DNA of 64,000 nucleotides from Desulfatiglans anilini DSM 4660. Its GTDB lineage: Bacteria; Desulfobacterota; DSM-4660; Desulfatiglandales; Desulfatiglandaceae. Below the pieces are notes generated by a model that saw nothing but the letters and a program-made list of their open reading frames with translations, was not told where the DNA came from and did no database searches. The position numbers were made by a program, and so were the translations under genes. The stretch lies in assembly GCF_000422285.1 (NCBI RefSeq), contig NZ_AULM01000013.1, positions 32,350 to 96,349 on the forward strand, read 5' to 3'. Shown here piece after piece: positions 1 through 8,025 of the stretch (positions are counted from its first letter, which is position 1; each line of letters opens with the position of its first letter).

Positions 1-928
1 AGGCCTTGAGGTGGGGGATGTTGTCCAGCATCAGGCGGCTCAAGGCCATCGTCTTCAGGATGTCCACCCCGCTCGGTCCGGGCAGATGCGCCATGGGGGT
101 GTTGGCCGGGTGGAACGGCAGGAGGATGAAGCACTGGAAGCCGCCGCTCAGGTCCTGCTGCCTCCGCAGCCTGAGGAGGTGCTCCACGCGCTCCGCATGC
201 GTCTCGATGTGGCCGAAGAGCAGGGTCGCGTTGGTGCGAAGCCCGAGCGCATGCGCCTCGCCATGAACGGCGAGCCACTCATCGGCTCCGATCTTCCGGG
301 GGAAGAGCGCCTGGTGGATCCGCTCGGAAAAGACCTCCGCCCCGCCGCCGGGCATGGCGGAGAGGCCCGCCCCGCGGAGCCGCTCGAGCACCTCGCGGGT
401 CGTACAACCCGCGCGCGAGGCGATGTGCGCGATCTCGACCGCCGTGAAGGCCTTGAGCTTCAGGCCCGGCCGGGCCCGGCCGAGGGCCTCCAGCAGCGCC
501 ACATAGTAGGCCAGATCGGGCTCCGGGTTGCACCCGCCGACCACGTGGACCTCGCGCACATCGTTCGCATCCGTCGCCGTAATGCGCCCGGCGGCCTCCT
601 CCGGGGTCATGAGGTACCCCTCAGGATCGCCGGGGGCCCGGTGGAACGCGCAGAAGCGGCAGTGGTTGATGCAGATGTTGGTGTAGTTCAGGTGCTGGTT
701 GGCGACGTAATAGGCCTCGTCCCCGTACAGGCGCGTGCGGACGTTCAAGGCTAGGCGCCCCAGGCCTATGAGATCGTGGGTCTCGAGGCAGGCCAGCCCG
801 TCCTCGAAATCCAGCCGCCCGCCCCGCGCGAGCTTGTCGCCGATCGATGTCAGCGCCGGATCGACGGGGGCCTCCCAGGCGGTCCGCCCCGGCGCCTGCA
901 CCTCATTTTCCTCGAAGCTTTCAGTCAT
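1..928 (-). CDS. mqnE: Aminodeoxyfutalosine synthase (MqnE), 3' end outside window
   Basis: Radical-SAM enzyme of the futalosine route to menaquinone, joining 3-[(1-carboxyvinyl)oxy]benzoate to the adenosyl group of SAM. About 309 codons are visible and the C-terminus runs off the left edge. The N-terminal part reads YYVANQHLNYTNICINHC followed by RFCAF, which contains the CxxxCxxC 4Fe-4S signature of radical-SAM enzymes. Further on are VVGGCNPEPD and GHIETHAERVEHL, typical of the MqnE/MqnC/CofH group. The start ATG at 928 was chosen because the reading begins MTESFEENEVQ and no upstream extension is needed. MqnC is the closest alternative, but the NYTNICINHC-type signature and domain order suit MqnE better. 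No other mqn gene is in the window. Confidence 0.88.
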   Translation of the reverse strand, partial: MTESFEENEVQAPGRTAWEAPVDPALTSIGDKLARGGRLDFEDGLACLETHDLIGLGRLALNVRTRLYGDEAYYVANQHLNYTNICINHCRFCAFHRAPGDPEGYLMTPEEAAGRITATDANDVREVHVVGGCNPEPDLAYYVALLEALGRARPGLKLKAFTAVEIAHIASRAGCTTREVLERLRGAGLSAMPGGGAEVFSERIHQALFPRKIGADEWLAVHGEAHALGLRTNATLLFGHIETHAERVEHLLRLRRQQDLSGGFQCFILLPFHPANTPMAHLPGPSGVDILKTMALSRLMLDNIPHLKA

Positions 929-1053
929 GTCATCTCACCTGCCCGGTCCCCTTCCCGACCTCGATCGCTTCGGAGAAACGGTCCCGAGCCCAATTGGTAC
1001 ATCGAATATCAGCGCGCCTTCGAACTTCCTCCTATGCCCTTTGGCTCGCACCC

Positions 1054-1353
1054 ATCCGGAACTGATTTCCCGTTAGAACCCCGTTTCCAATCCGGAAATG
1101 AGGATTTTTCTTCACACCCTGCGGATGCCCGGTCCCACCGCTTTGTGGTCAGTCCCGGTTTAACCAATATCAAGGAAATCAAGCAGTTTTCGCCCGGAAG
1201 TGATTTCCTGGTAGAACCCCGTTTCCAACCCGGAAATGAGGATTTTTGGCCATAACAAGGAAATCAAGCGCTTGCGCGGAGGCGACCTGCAGGTCGCCGC
1301 ACAAGCAAACGTGCAGATTGACGCCGAGATTGGCCAAAAAGACCATTTCCGGA
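1054..1353. repeat. Composite intergenic palindromic repeat, copy 1
   Basis: Fills most of the 550-bp gap between mqnE and the Trm112-like gene. It consists of a ~55-bp module with ends like TCCGGAAATGAGGATTTTT (about 1056-1108), a GC-rich hairpin module (about 1109-1158), a second 55-bp module (about 1190-1247), and a 125-bp module (1229-1353). The 125-bp module has imperfect inverted ends (CCGGAAATG...CATTTCCGG) and a central perfect palindrome GGCGACCTGCAGGTCGCC. It is nearly identical to the copy at 22661-22785. No ORF inside looks coding. Confidence 0.85.
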
Positions 1354-1477
1354 TGGAAATGAGCTCAGATCGAGACGGCGATCGGTTGCACCGGGTTCCC
1401 TCGCTGAGAGATAACACAGATCCCCCGAAGAAACCGATGTGCACCGAGCGGCTTGGCCCCGTCCGGCAGGTCGGCAA

Positions 1478-1654
1478 CTAAGGCCTGTCGAGCGGCGTGG
1501 CCTCATCGATCAGCATGATCGGGATATCGTCCCGGATCTCATAAAGCAGCCGGCAGGCCTCGCAGATCAATCCGTCGCCCTGTTCATTCAAATGCAGCTC
1601 GCCCCGGCATTTCGGGCAGGCCAGGATATCCAGCAATTCCTTGCTCACGGCCAT
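1478..1654 (-). CDS. Trm112-family small zinc-ribbon protein (YcaR/UPF0434-like)
   Basis: A 58-residue protein starting MAVSKELLDILACPKCRGEL. It has the CPxC of the Trm112/YcaR family near residue 12 and a second pair, CEAC, near residue 32. In the family such proteins are small partners of methyltransferases; in proteobacteria they commonly sit in lipid A operons next to lpxK or kdsB. The ATG at 1654 is preferred over longer in-frame starts because GAGGAGA lies about 6 nt upstream. It is the last gene of the LPS operon, about 108 bp after waaC. The function in this organism is unknown. Confidence 0.82.
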   Translation of the reverse strand: MAVSKELLDILACPKCRGELHLNEQGDGLICEACRLLYEIRDDIPIMLIDEATPLDRP

Positions 1655-1762
1655 ACGATCGCTCTCCTCTGCAGAAAATAGGCACCCTCGCGGCACCCCG
1701 TGCTCCGCGCCTCATTGCCGAAAATACACCCAACCGCGACCGGCTTGCAAGGATTCCAAGCT

Positions 1763-2830
1763 TCAGGCAGGAATTTCCTGTCGCACTTGCAGCGCCTCGG
1801 CCGCCGCTGCAAAGACGCTCTCAACCGTAATCCCCCGCATGCACGTCCTCTCCTCACAGCGTTTCCGGAAGCAGGGGCTGCAGGCAATCCCGGTCCTGAC
1901 GACGCGGTGCAGAAGGCCGTAAGGCCCGGTGCGCCATGGGGCGGTCGGCCCGAAGAGCGCCACGACCGGGCAGCCCATGGACGCCGCCATGTGCATGGGG
2001 CCCGTGTCGGTGCAGATGAGCAGCGCGGCGCGCCGATAAAGCCATGCCAAAGTCTTCAGGCCGGTGCGGCCGGCGAGGTTCGCGGCCGGATGGGACATGC
2101 CGCCCACGATGGCCTCGATGACGCCCCGGTCCTCGGGCCCGCCCGTAAACGCGATGTCCGCCTGCAGCTCCGATCCGATCCGGTCGGCCAGGGCCCCGAA
2201 CCGCTCGGGCTCCCAGAGCTTGGTCGCCCACTTGGCCATCGGGTTGAGGGCGACCAGGGGCCGCAGGCCCCAGCGGTGTTCCTCGAAAAGGCGCTCGACC
2301 TCCTCCCGATCCTTTTCACCGACCGGGATCACACCATCCCACACGGAGGTGTCGCATCCGAGCGCCCTGCCCACCTCGAGATAGCGCAAAATGGCGTGGA
2401 TCTCGTAATCGACAGGAACGGGGGCCTCGGTCAGGAAGAAGGCAGAGCCCTCCCGCGTGCCGCTCATTCCGACCTTCCGCCGCCCGCGTGCCAACCCCGT
2501 GACAACCCCGCTCTTGAAGAGCCCCTGAAGATCCACCACGAGGTCATAGCGCTCCCTCCGCAGGGCCCCGGCAAAGGCGGCCGCTTCACGGACGGCCGCG
2601 GCCCGGCCGGGCCCCTTCGTCAGGGCGCGCTGCCAGGCCTTCCGGCGGGAGACCCACACCCGGTCGAGCGCCGGATGCCCGAGGACGATGGGAGCCGCCG
2701 CCTCCTCGACGACCCAGTCGATTCTGGCCTGCGGCCATGTCCGCTTCACCACCTCCAGGAAGGGGAGGCTGTGCACCACGTCGCCGATGGCGCTGAGCTT
2801 CACGATCAGGATCCGCTCCGGGGCCTTCAC
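1763..2830 (-). CDS. waaC: Lipopolysaccharide heptosyltransferase I
   Basis: GT9 glycosyltransferase of 355 residues that adds the first L-glycero-D-manno-heptose to KDO2-lipid A on the cytoplasmic face of the inner membrane. The N-terminus has the family signature VKLSAIGDVVHSLP (about residues 10-23). The C-terminal half has the ADP-heptose-binding region CTDTGPMHMAASMGCPVV (about 273-290). Its ATG overlaps the end of gmhB by 4 bp, so the two are translationally coupled. It is assigned WaaC rather than WaaF because the KLSAIGD form is typical of heptosyltransferase I and a clear WaaF lies two genes upstream. Confidence 0.9.
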   Translation of the reverse strand: MKAPERILIVKLSAIGDVVHSLPFLEVVKRTWPQARIDWVVEEAAAPIVLGHPALDRVWVSRRKAWQRALTKGPGRAAAVREAAAFAGALRRERYDLVVDLQGLFKSGVVTGLARGRRKVGMSGTREGSAFFLTEAPVPVDYEIHAILRYLEVGRALGCDTSVWDGVIPVGEKDREEVERLFEEHRWGLRPLVALNPMAKWATKLWEPERFGALADRIGSELQADIAFTGGPEDRGVIEAIVGGMSHPAANLAGRTGLKTLAWLYRRAALLICTDTGPMHMAASMGCPVVALFGPTAPWRTGPYGLLHRVVRTGIACSPCFRKRCEERTCMRGITVESVFAAAAEALQVRQEIPA

Positions 2831-3456
2831 AAGACCTCCTTGCCCGCCGGTGGCGCCTCAACGGCGGCGGCCGGGGCGGCGAGGCTCCCCTCCCCGAGGA
2901 TCCAGTCCACCGCCTGGGTCAAGTCATCGACCACCACGGCAGGCCGAAGGGGATGACGAGGCAGGATATAGCGCTCCTCGCCCAGGCCGTAGCCCGTCCG
3001 GACGAGGATGCCTGGAACACCCGCCCGGTGCGCGAGTTCGATGTCGTCCATGCGGTCCCCGACGACAACGGACCTCTCAAGGTCGATGTCGAGGCGCCCT
3101 ACGGCCTCGTCGATCAAGCCGGTCCGGGGTTTGCGGCAGCCGCACACCTGCGCGAAGGGCGCAACCGACCCCCCGGGGTGATGGGGGCAGAAAAAGACGC
3201 CGTCCAGAAGCGCCCCGTCCAGGGCGAGCAGGCCCCGCATGCGCTCGTGCACCTCCTCCACGAGCTCGTAAGGAAAATACCCGCGGGCGACGCCCGACTG
3301 GTTCGAGACAACGATCACCAGATGCCCGCTGCGGTTCAATCGGCGGATGGCCTTTCCCGCCCCGGGCAGCAGCACGAGGCGGCTCGGGTGGTTGATGTAG
3401 CCCATCTGCTCGTTGATCGTCCCGTCGCGGTCCAGAAAAACAGCCGGCTTCGGCAT
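2827..3456 (-). CDS. gmhB: D-glycero-beta-D-manno-heptose-1,7-bisphosphate 7-phosphatase
   Basis: HAD-superfamily phosphatase of 209 residues acting in ADP-heptose synthesis. The nucleophile and acid/base aspartates are D9 and D11 in FLDRDGT. The GmhB zinc site is seen as C90-P-H92 with C105-G-C107, and the HAD motif IV is VVGDRMDD (about 131-138). It lies between waaF and waaC, one base after the waaF stop and with a 4-bp overlap into waaC, as expected for a heptose supply and transfer operon. The C-terminal ~20 residues (alanine-rich) extend beyond the usual family length. Confidence 0.92.
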   Translation of the reverse strand: MPKPAVFLDRDGTINEQMGYINHPSRLVLLPGAGKAIRRLNRSGHLVIVVSNQSGVARGYFPYELVEEVHERMRGLLALDGALLDGVFFCPHHPGGSVAPFAQVCGCRKPRTGLIDEAVGRLDIDLERSVVVGDRMDDIELAHRAGVPGILVRTGYGLGEERYILPRHPLRPAVVVDDLTQAVDWILGEGSLAAPAAAVEAPPAGKEVL

Positions 3457-3457
3457 C

Positions 3458-4558
3458 TCACGCCCTCCCGGTCAGGGTCTCGAGCGCCCGCCAGACCTCG
3501 GCCGGCTCGATCGAAAGCATGCAGCCGTGATGACCCTTCGGGCAATCGGGCTCGAGGCAGGGTGCGCATTCGACCGGGTGACGCACCATGGCCGTCCGTG
3601 CACCCCGGGGGCCCGTCGCCTGAGGGTCGGTAGACCCGAAGACCGCCAGGGTCGGCACACCGAGGGCCGCCGCGATGTGCATCAGGCCCGAGTCGTTGGT
3701 CATGAAGGCGTTGCAGCGCCCGATCAGGCCCACCGCCGCGCCGAGGGAGGTCCGCCCGCACAGATCGATGGAGGGTCGCTGCATCGCGGCGGCCACCTGC
3801 TCGCAGATCGCGCTTTCCCTGCCGCTGCCGAAGATGAGGACCTTCGCCCCCCAGAGCCGGGCGGCCAGGTCCCCCACCGCGGCGAACCGCTCGGCCGGCC
3901 AACGCTTGGCCGAACCGTACATGGCTCCCGGGCTCAATCCCACCACGGGCGCATCGGCCCCGATCCCCTCCCGCTCGAACCAGCCTGCGGCGGCCTCCGC
4001 ATCGGCATCTGCGAGAAAAAGACGCGGTTCGCGGCTTTCCGCCGCCAACCCGGCCGCCTTCAGGATCGCGAGGTAGTACTCCACCTGGTGGACCTCGAGG
4101 ACCGCCGGCTCGCGGACCACGCGGTGGCTCAGCAGGGGGCCCCTCCCATCCGTGTTGTACCCGAGCCTCCGGGGAACGCCTCCGAGGAACGCCAGGAGCG
4201 CCGCCTCGAAGGCGTTCTGGAAGAGAACCGCCAAGTCGAATCCGCCTTTGCGGACCGCGCCGGCGCACCGGATGCGGGCGGCGGCATCCGCTGCGAACGC
4301 CCCGCTTTTCCGGAGCACGAGCAGATCATCCACCGCGGGGTGCCCCTGCAAGAGGGCGGAGACCCACGGAAGGGCCAGGACCGTGATCCGGGCCGACGGG
4401 AAATTTTCCCTCAGGGCCTCCAGGGCCGGCAGGCACATCACCATGTCGCCCACCCAGTTGGTCGCCCGGACCAGGACGCGGTGAACGGACCGGCGGTCGA
4501 TCGGGCCGCCCCCCCGCATCGCGGGCGCGGGCACCTCACGCTTCAGCCCTTCGATCAT
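3458..4558 (-). CDS. waaF: Lipopolysaccharide heptosyltransferase II
   Basis: GT9 enzyme adding the second heptose of the inner core. It begins MIEGLKREVPAP and has the WaaF-type signature VLVRATNWVGDMVMCLPAL near the N-terminus, plus NDSGLMHIAAALGVP in the ADP-heptose-binding domain. An in-frame start 51 bp further upstream exists, but the ATG at 4558 forms an exact ATGA overlap with the stop of the upstream lpxL, so 4558 is preferred. Followed directly by gmhB. There are 366 residues, which is normal for the family. Confidence 0.9.
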   Translation of the reverse strand: MIEGLKREVPAPAMRGGGPIDRRSVHRVLVRATNWVGDMVMCLPALEALRENFPSARITVLALPWVSALLQGHPAVDDLLVLRKSGAFAADAAARIRCAGAVRKGGFDLAVLFQNAFEAALLAFLGGVPRRLGYNTDGRGPLLSHRVVREPAVLEVHQVEYYLAILKAAGLAAESREPRLFLADADAEAAAGWFEREGIGADAPVVGLSPGAMYGSAKRWPAERFAAVGDLAARLWGAKVLIFGSGRESAICEQVAAAMQRPSIDLCGRTSLGAAVGLIGRCNAFMTNDSGLMHIAAALGVPTLAVFGSTDPQATGPRGARTAMVRHPVECAPCLEPDCPKGHHGCMLSIEPAEVWRALETLTGRA

Positions 4559-5685
4559 GCCGGCCCCCCGATCGGGGACAGGGTCGGAACGTTCGCTCCA
4601 TCCGTGCAAACCGTCGCTGCATCAACCGTAGAGGCGCATGCCGCCGCCCCGCCGGGTGGACCCTTTCCTGAACACCCGCCGGGCGCCGCCGCAAATGTAT
4701 CGGACGGAGCGCCTCCCGCCGGAGGAAAGGCCGCCCCGGGCAGGGGGCAGAAAGGGCGCGTCTTCCAGCGCCGGTGGAACCAGAACCACTGCTCGGGGTG
4801 CCGGCGCACCCATGATTCGATGATCTCCGTAAATATACGCGTGTTCTCCTCTACATCCCGGGTTTTGTCCCCCGTTACGCATAGACGGACCTCCTCCTCG
4901 AAGACCACCCGGTAGCGGCCGTCCGCCTCCCGCAGGGCATAGATGGGGACCACCGGGGCGCCGGTCTTGAGGGCCATCAGCGCCAGCCCCTTGTTCGTGC
5001 AGGCCGGCCGCCCCATGAACGGCACGAAGACCCCGGCGTACCAGTCGACGTTCTGGTCGAGCAGGATGCCGATCGGACGGTTCTCCCGCAGGACCCGCAT
5101 GATCCGGCGCATCCCGTGGTCCTTGGGGATCACCTCCGTACCGAAGCGGGTGCGGAGATCGGTGAACAGCCGTTCGACAGGCGGAAAATCCATCGGCCGG
5201 GCGACCACGGCAGCATTCGGGGCGTAGCGGAGGCACGCCGCCGCGCTCATGAGCTCCCAGTTCCCGAAATGGGCCGTCAGGATGAAGCAGCCCTTTCCCT
5301 TGGCCAGGGCCTGCTCCATCCGTTCCGGGTGGTCGAAGGTCACATAGCGCGAAAGGCTCCGCTCCGTCATCGTGAAGATGTGCGGCAGTTCGAAGAGCAT
5401 GGCGCCGAAGTGCCCCATCAGCCGGCGGTACAGACGCTCGGCCTCCGGGCGTGACAGCGCGGGCCCGAACGATGCGAGCAGGTTCTCGACGGCCACACGC
5501 GGGCGCTTCAGGGGGATGCACGCGAACAGGCCTCCCATCCTGCGCCCGAGCTTCTGGCTCACCGGGAACGGGATGCGTGCCAGCAGACGGACCAGGCCCG
5601 AGAGTCCCCTATAAATCCATCGCGTCGATGGTTTTTCTCTTCCGGATCGCTTCTTCAATGACCTCGAATAGACTCCTTTCTTCAC
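4555..5685 (-). CDS. lpxL: Lipid A biosynthesis acyltransferase (LpxL/HtrB-like)
   Basis: Inner-membrane late acyltransferase adding a secondary acyl chain to (KDO)2-lipid IVA. The catalytic HX4E motif is H139-FGNW-E144. DQNVD near 210 and the WFWFHRRWKTRP block near 300-311 are typical of the family. About 65 residues rich in Pro/Ala/Gly follow that block, a C-terminal extension not usual in the family. The predicted start lies 77 bp inside lpxK; I found no better downstream start before residue 50, and the conserved YRGLSGLVRLLARIPF stretch needs this region. Coupled to waaF by an ATGA overlap. LpxM is the alternative. Confidence 0.87.
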   Translation of the reverse strand: MKKGVYSRSLKKRSGREKPSTRWIYRGLSGLVRLLARIPFPVSQKLGRRMGGLFACIPLKRPRVAVENLLASFGPALSRPEAERLYRRLMGHFGAMLFELPHIFTMTERSLSRYVTFDHPERMEQALAKGKGCFILTAHFGNWELMSAAACLRYAPNAAVVARPMDFPPVERLFTDLRTRFGTEVIPKDHGMRRIMRVLRENRPIGILLDQNVDWYAGVFVPFMGRPACTNKGLALMALKTGAPVVPIYALREADGRYRVVFEEEVRLCVTGDKTRDVEENTRIFTEIIESWVRRHPEQWFWFHRRWKTRPFCPLPGAAFPPAGGAPSDTFAAAPGGCSGKGPPGGAAACASTVDAATVCTDGANVPTLSPIGGPA

Positions 5686-6733
5686 CCGGCACAGGTTCGA
5701 AACGGATCCTCAGGAATCCGATCTTCCGGGAATCCAGTTCCAGCGCCTCGATCTTCACCCAGTCCTTTTCCGTCGTCAACAGATAACGCGCGCCAACGGC
5801 CTCTCCCGCCCGGCGAAGCGACAGGATATCCCCGGCCGTGTAGCGATGATGATCTGGAAAGACGCGGAAATCCACGATATCGACACCGAGCGAGAGCAGG
5901 GTCTCCCAGAATCTCTCCGGCGCAGCGATCCCGGCAAAGCCGAGCGCCGGCACCCCGCGCAGCCGGTCGAGGGGCACAGGCCGGCCTTCGTACGGAAACA
6001 TGCACTCTTCCGGCCTATGCGAGGCCTTGAATACCGGCTTGCCGGGAAAACCCCGTTCGAGGGCCCGAAGGGCGGCCTCCTCACGCCCGGACGCCCGCCC
6101 GCAGCCGGTCAGGATCAGGGCGTCGGCCCGCCGGAGCACCCGCTGCGGCTCCCTCAGCGGCCCCCACGGGAGCAGATGGCCGTTTCCGAAAGGCTCCCGT
6201 CCATCCAAAAGGACCAGATCGACATCCCGCGCCAGCCGATGGTGTTGAAATCCGTCATCCAGGATGAAAATTTCTGCGCCGAATTGCCGGTGCGCCAGCA
6301 TCCCGGCCTGCCACCGGTCCGCCCCGACGATCACCGGGACCCCCTCGAGGCGCCGAGCCAGGAGGCAGGGCTCATCCCCGGCCGACCAGGGGCCTGCCAG
6401 GAGCGCTGTTCCATCCGATACCACGAGCGGACCGTTTCCGGCCGAGCGCTTGTACCCTCTGGAAAGAACCGCCGCGCTGAAGCCCCGGCTTCGCGTCCAC
6501 TGCGCCAGGCAGGCCACGGCCGGCGTCTTTCCGGTCCCCCCCGCCGTGAGATTGCCCACGCTGAGGACGAACCCCGGGAGCCGGCGCGCCTTCAGGACGC
6601 CCCGCTCATAGGCCAGCCGGTGGATACATGCCATCGGGCCGTAGACGGCGGCTCCAAGGGCCAGACAAGGCGTGGCGGCCGTCCAGTCCCTGCGGGCATG
6701 AACCCGCGACCAGTCGATCCGCAGGCCTTTCAT
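5609..6733 (-). CDS. lpxK: Tetraacyldisaccharide 4'-kinase
   Basis: Phosphorylates the 4' position of the lipid A disaccharide at the inner membrane. The P-loop VGNLTAGGTGKTP sits at about residues 60-71, and the N-terminal MACIHRLAYERGVLKARRLP region is the family's membrane-associated start. DDGFQHHRLARDVDLVLLD is a clear LpxK motif. ATG at 6733 is used rather than the 21-bp longer frame because it makes an ATGA overlap with waaA. The 3' end overlaps lpxL by 77 bp. The length of 374 residues is normal. Confidence 0.93.
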   Translation of the reverse strand: MKGLRIDWSRVHARRDWTAATPCLALGAAVYGPMACIHRLAYERGVLKARRLPGFVLSVGNLTAGGTGKTPAVACLAQWTRSRGFSAAVLSRGYKRSAGNGPLVVSDGTALLAGPWSAGDEPCLLARRLEGVPVIVGADRWQAGMLAHRQFGAEIFILDDGFQHHRLARDVDLVLLDGREPFGNGHLLPWGPLREPQRVLRRADALILTGCGRASGREEAALRALERGFPGKPVFKASHRPEECMFPYEGRPVPLDRLRGVPALGFAGIAAPERFWETLLSLGVDIVDFRVFPDHHRYTAGDILSLRRAGEAVGARYLLTTEKDWVKIEALELDSRKIGFLRIRFEPVPGEERSLFEVIEEAIRKRKTIDAMDL

Positions 6734-8016
6734 CGGACGGCCTCCGCGACGCACCGCCCGATCCGGTCGATCACCCGGTCGAGGGCCCCCCGGTTGGCCA
6801 TCACGAAAGCGCGCGCAGCGGAGCCCGCCTGCCGGCGCCGGCCTTCGTCCGAGAGGATCGCCGAGACGGCCTCATGGAGGGAGGCCCGGTCCCGGATACA
6901 CACCCCGCCGCCCTCTTCGCTCAAGGCATCGGCCATGTCCTCGAAGTTGTGGGTGTGCGGGCCGAACAACACCGGACAGGCGAACGCCGCCGGTTCCAGC
7001 AGGTTGTGCCCGCCCACAGGCACGAGACTGCCCCCCACGAAGGCGACGGCGGCCAACCCGTAGACCCGGCCGAGTTCACCGACGGTATCGAGCAGAATGA
7101 TCCCCGCGCCTTGCCCGGCGAAGGCATCCGGAGCGCTTCTCAAGCACGCCTGAAGGCCCCTCTGACGAGCCATCGCCGCCAGTTCATCCGCGCGGCTGAT
7201 ATCACGGGGCGCGATCACGAGGCGCAGGCTTGGGAAGCGGCTGCGAAGCTTCCGGTAGACATCCATCAGGACCGCCTCCTCCCCTGGATGGGTGCTGCCC
7301 GCCACCCACAGCGTCTCCTCCCCTGAGAGGCTCAGCCGCCGCAGCCATGCGAGCCGCTCCTCCGCCTCCATGGGCGGCCACTCCCGGTCGAACTTGATGT
7401 TTCCGACGGCCTCGCAGCGCTCGGGATCGATGAGACGCGGCGCGAGGAGTCTCTGGCGGTCGCGCGCCGTCTGCATCAGGCAGAGCCGGAAGCAGTCGAA
7501 GATTGGGCGCAGCAGGGGGGCGGCGCGCCGGTAGCCCCGCGCGGTCCGCGGGCTCACGCGGCCGTTCACGAGCAGCGCCGGGATGCCGCGGTCCTTCAGG
7601 AGCCCGAGGATGCCCGGCCAGATGTCCGTTTCGACCAGCACGAAGACCGAAGGACGGATAAAATCCATCATGCGCCGGACCGGCCGCCAGAAATCGAACG
7701 GCATGCCGAGCACCCGGTCGGCGACCCCGGCCATCTCCGCCCGGGCCAGCGCCAATCCCTTCTCCGTGCTGGCGCTCATGACGAGCGGCCGGTCCGGGAA
7801 GACGCGCCGCAGCTCCCGGGCCAGGGGGACGGCGGACATCGCCTCGCCGACCGACAGGGCGTGGAGCCAGATGCCGCCGGGGCGCGGCGGCCTTTCATCC
7901 TCCTGCCAGATCAGGCGGCGGAGTCCCTTCGCCTTGCCGTCCATCCGGCTGAACGGGAGCATGGCCGCAGCGGCCGGGGTCCAGCAGAGGTTGTAAAAAA
8001 GGTCGAAGGTCCGCAT
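6730..8016 (-). CDS. waaA: 3-deoxy-D-manno-octulosonic acid (KDO) transferase
   Basis: GT30 enzyme of 428 residues transferring KDO from CMP-KDO to lipid IVA. The N-terminus MRTFDLFYNLCWTP is the membrane-anchoring start. The catalytic-base motif SVGE is at S55-E58, and VLVETDIWPG and LVNGRVSPRT are diagnostic. PVGGHNLLEPAAFACPVLFG forms the nucleotide-sugar site. It ends with an ATGA overlap into lpxK and starts 10 bp after the ntrY-like gene. A divergent second copy lies at 54138-55442, so the window encodes two KDO transferases. Confidence 0.93.
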   Translation of the reverse strand: MRTFDLFYNLCWTPAAAAMLPFSRMDGKAKGLRRLIWQEDERPPRPGGIWLHALSVGEAMSAVPLARELRRVFPDRPLVMSASTEKGLALARAEMAGVADRVLGMPFDFWRPVRRMMDFIRPSVFVLVETDIWPGILGLLKDRGIPALLVNGRVSPRTARGYRRAAPLLRPIFDCFRLCLMQTARDRQRLLAPRLIDPERCEAVGNIKFDREWPPMEAEERLAWLRRLSLSGEETLWVAGSTHPGEEAVLMDVYRKLRSRFPSLRLVIAPRDISRADELAAMARQRGLQACLRSAPDAFAGQGAGIILLDTVGELGRVYGLAAVAFVGGSLVPVGGHNLLEPAAFACPVLFGPHTHNFEDMADALSEEGGGVCIRDRASLHEAVSAILSDEGRRRQAGSAARAFVMANRGALDRVIDRIGRCVAEAVR

Positions 8017-8025
8017 GACGCCCCC

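Noticed and set aside
1054..1353. CRISPR-like spacing of the repeated modules
   Set aside because: Modules differ in kind and length and are not separated by unique spacers of equal size; they belong to a dispersed palindromic family.
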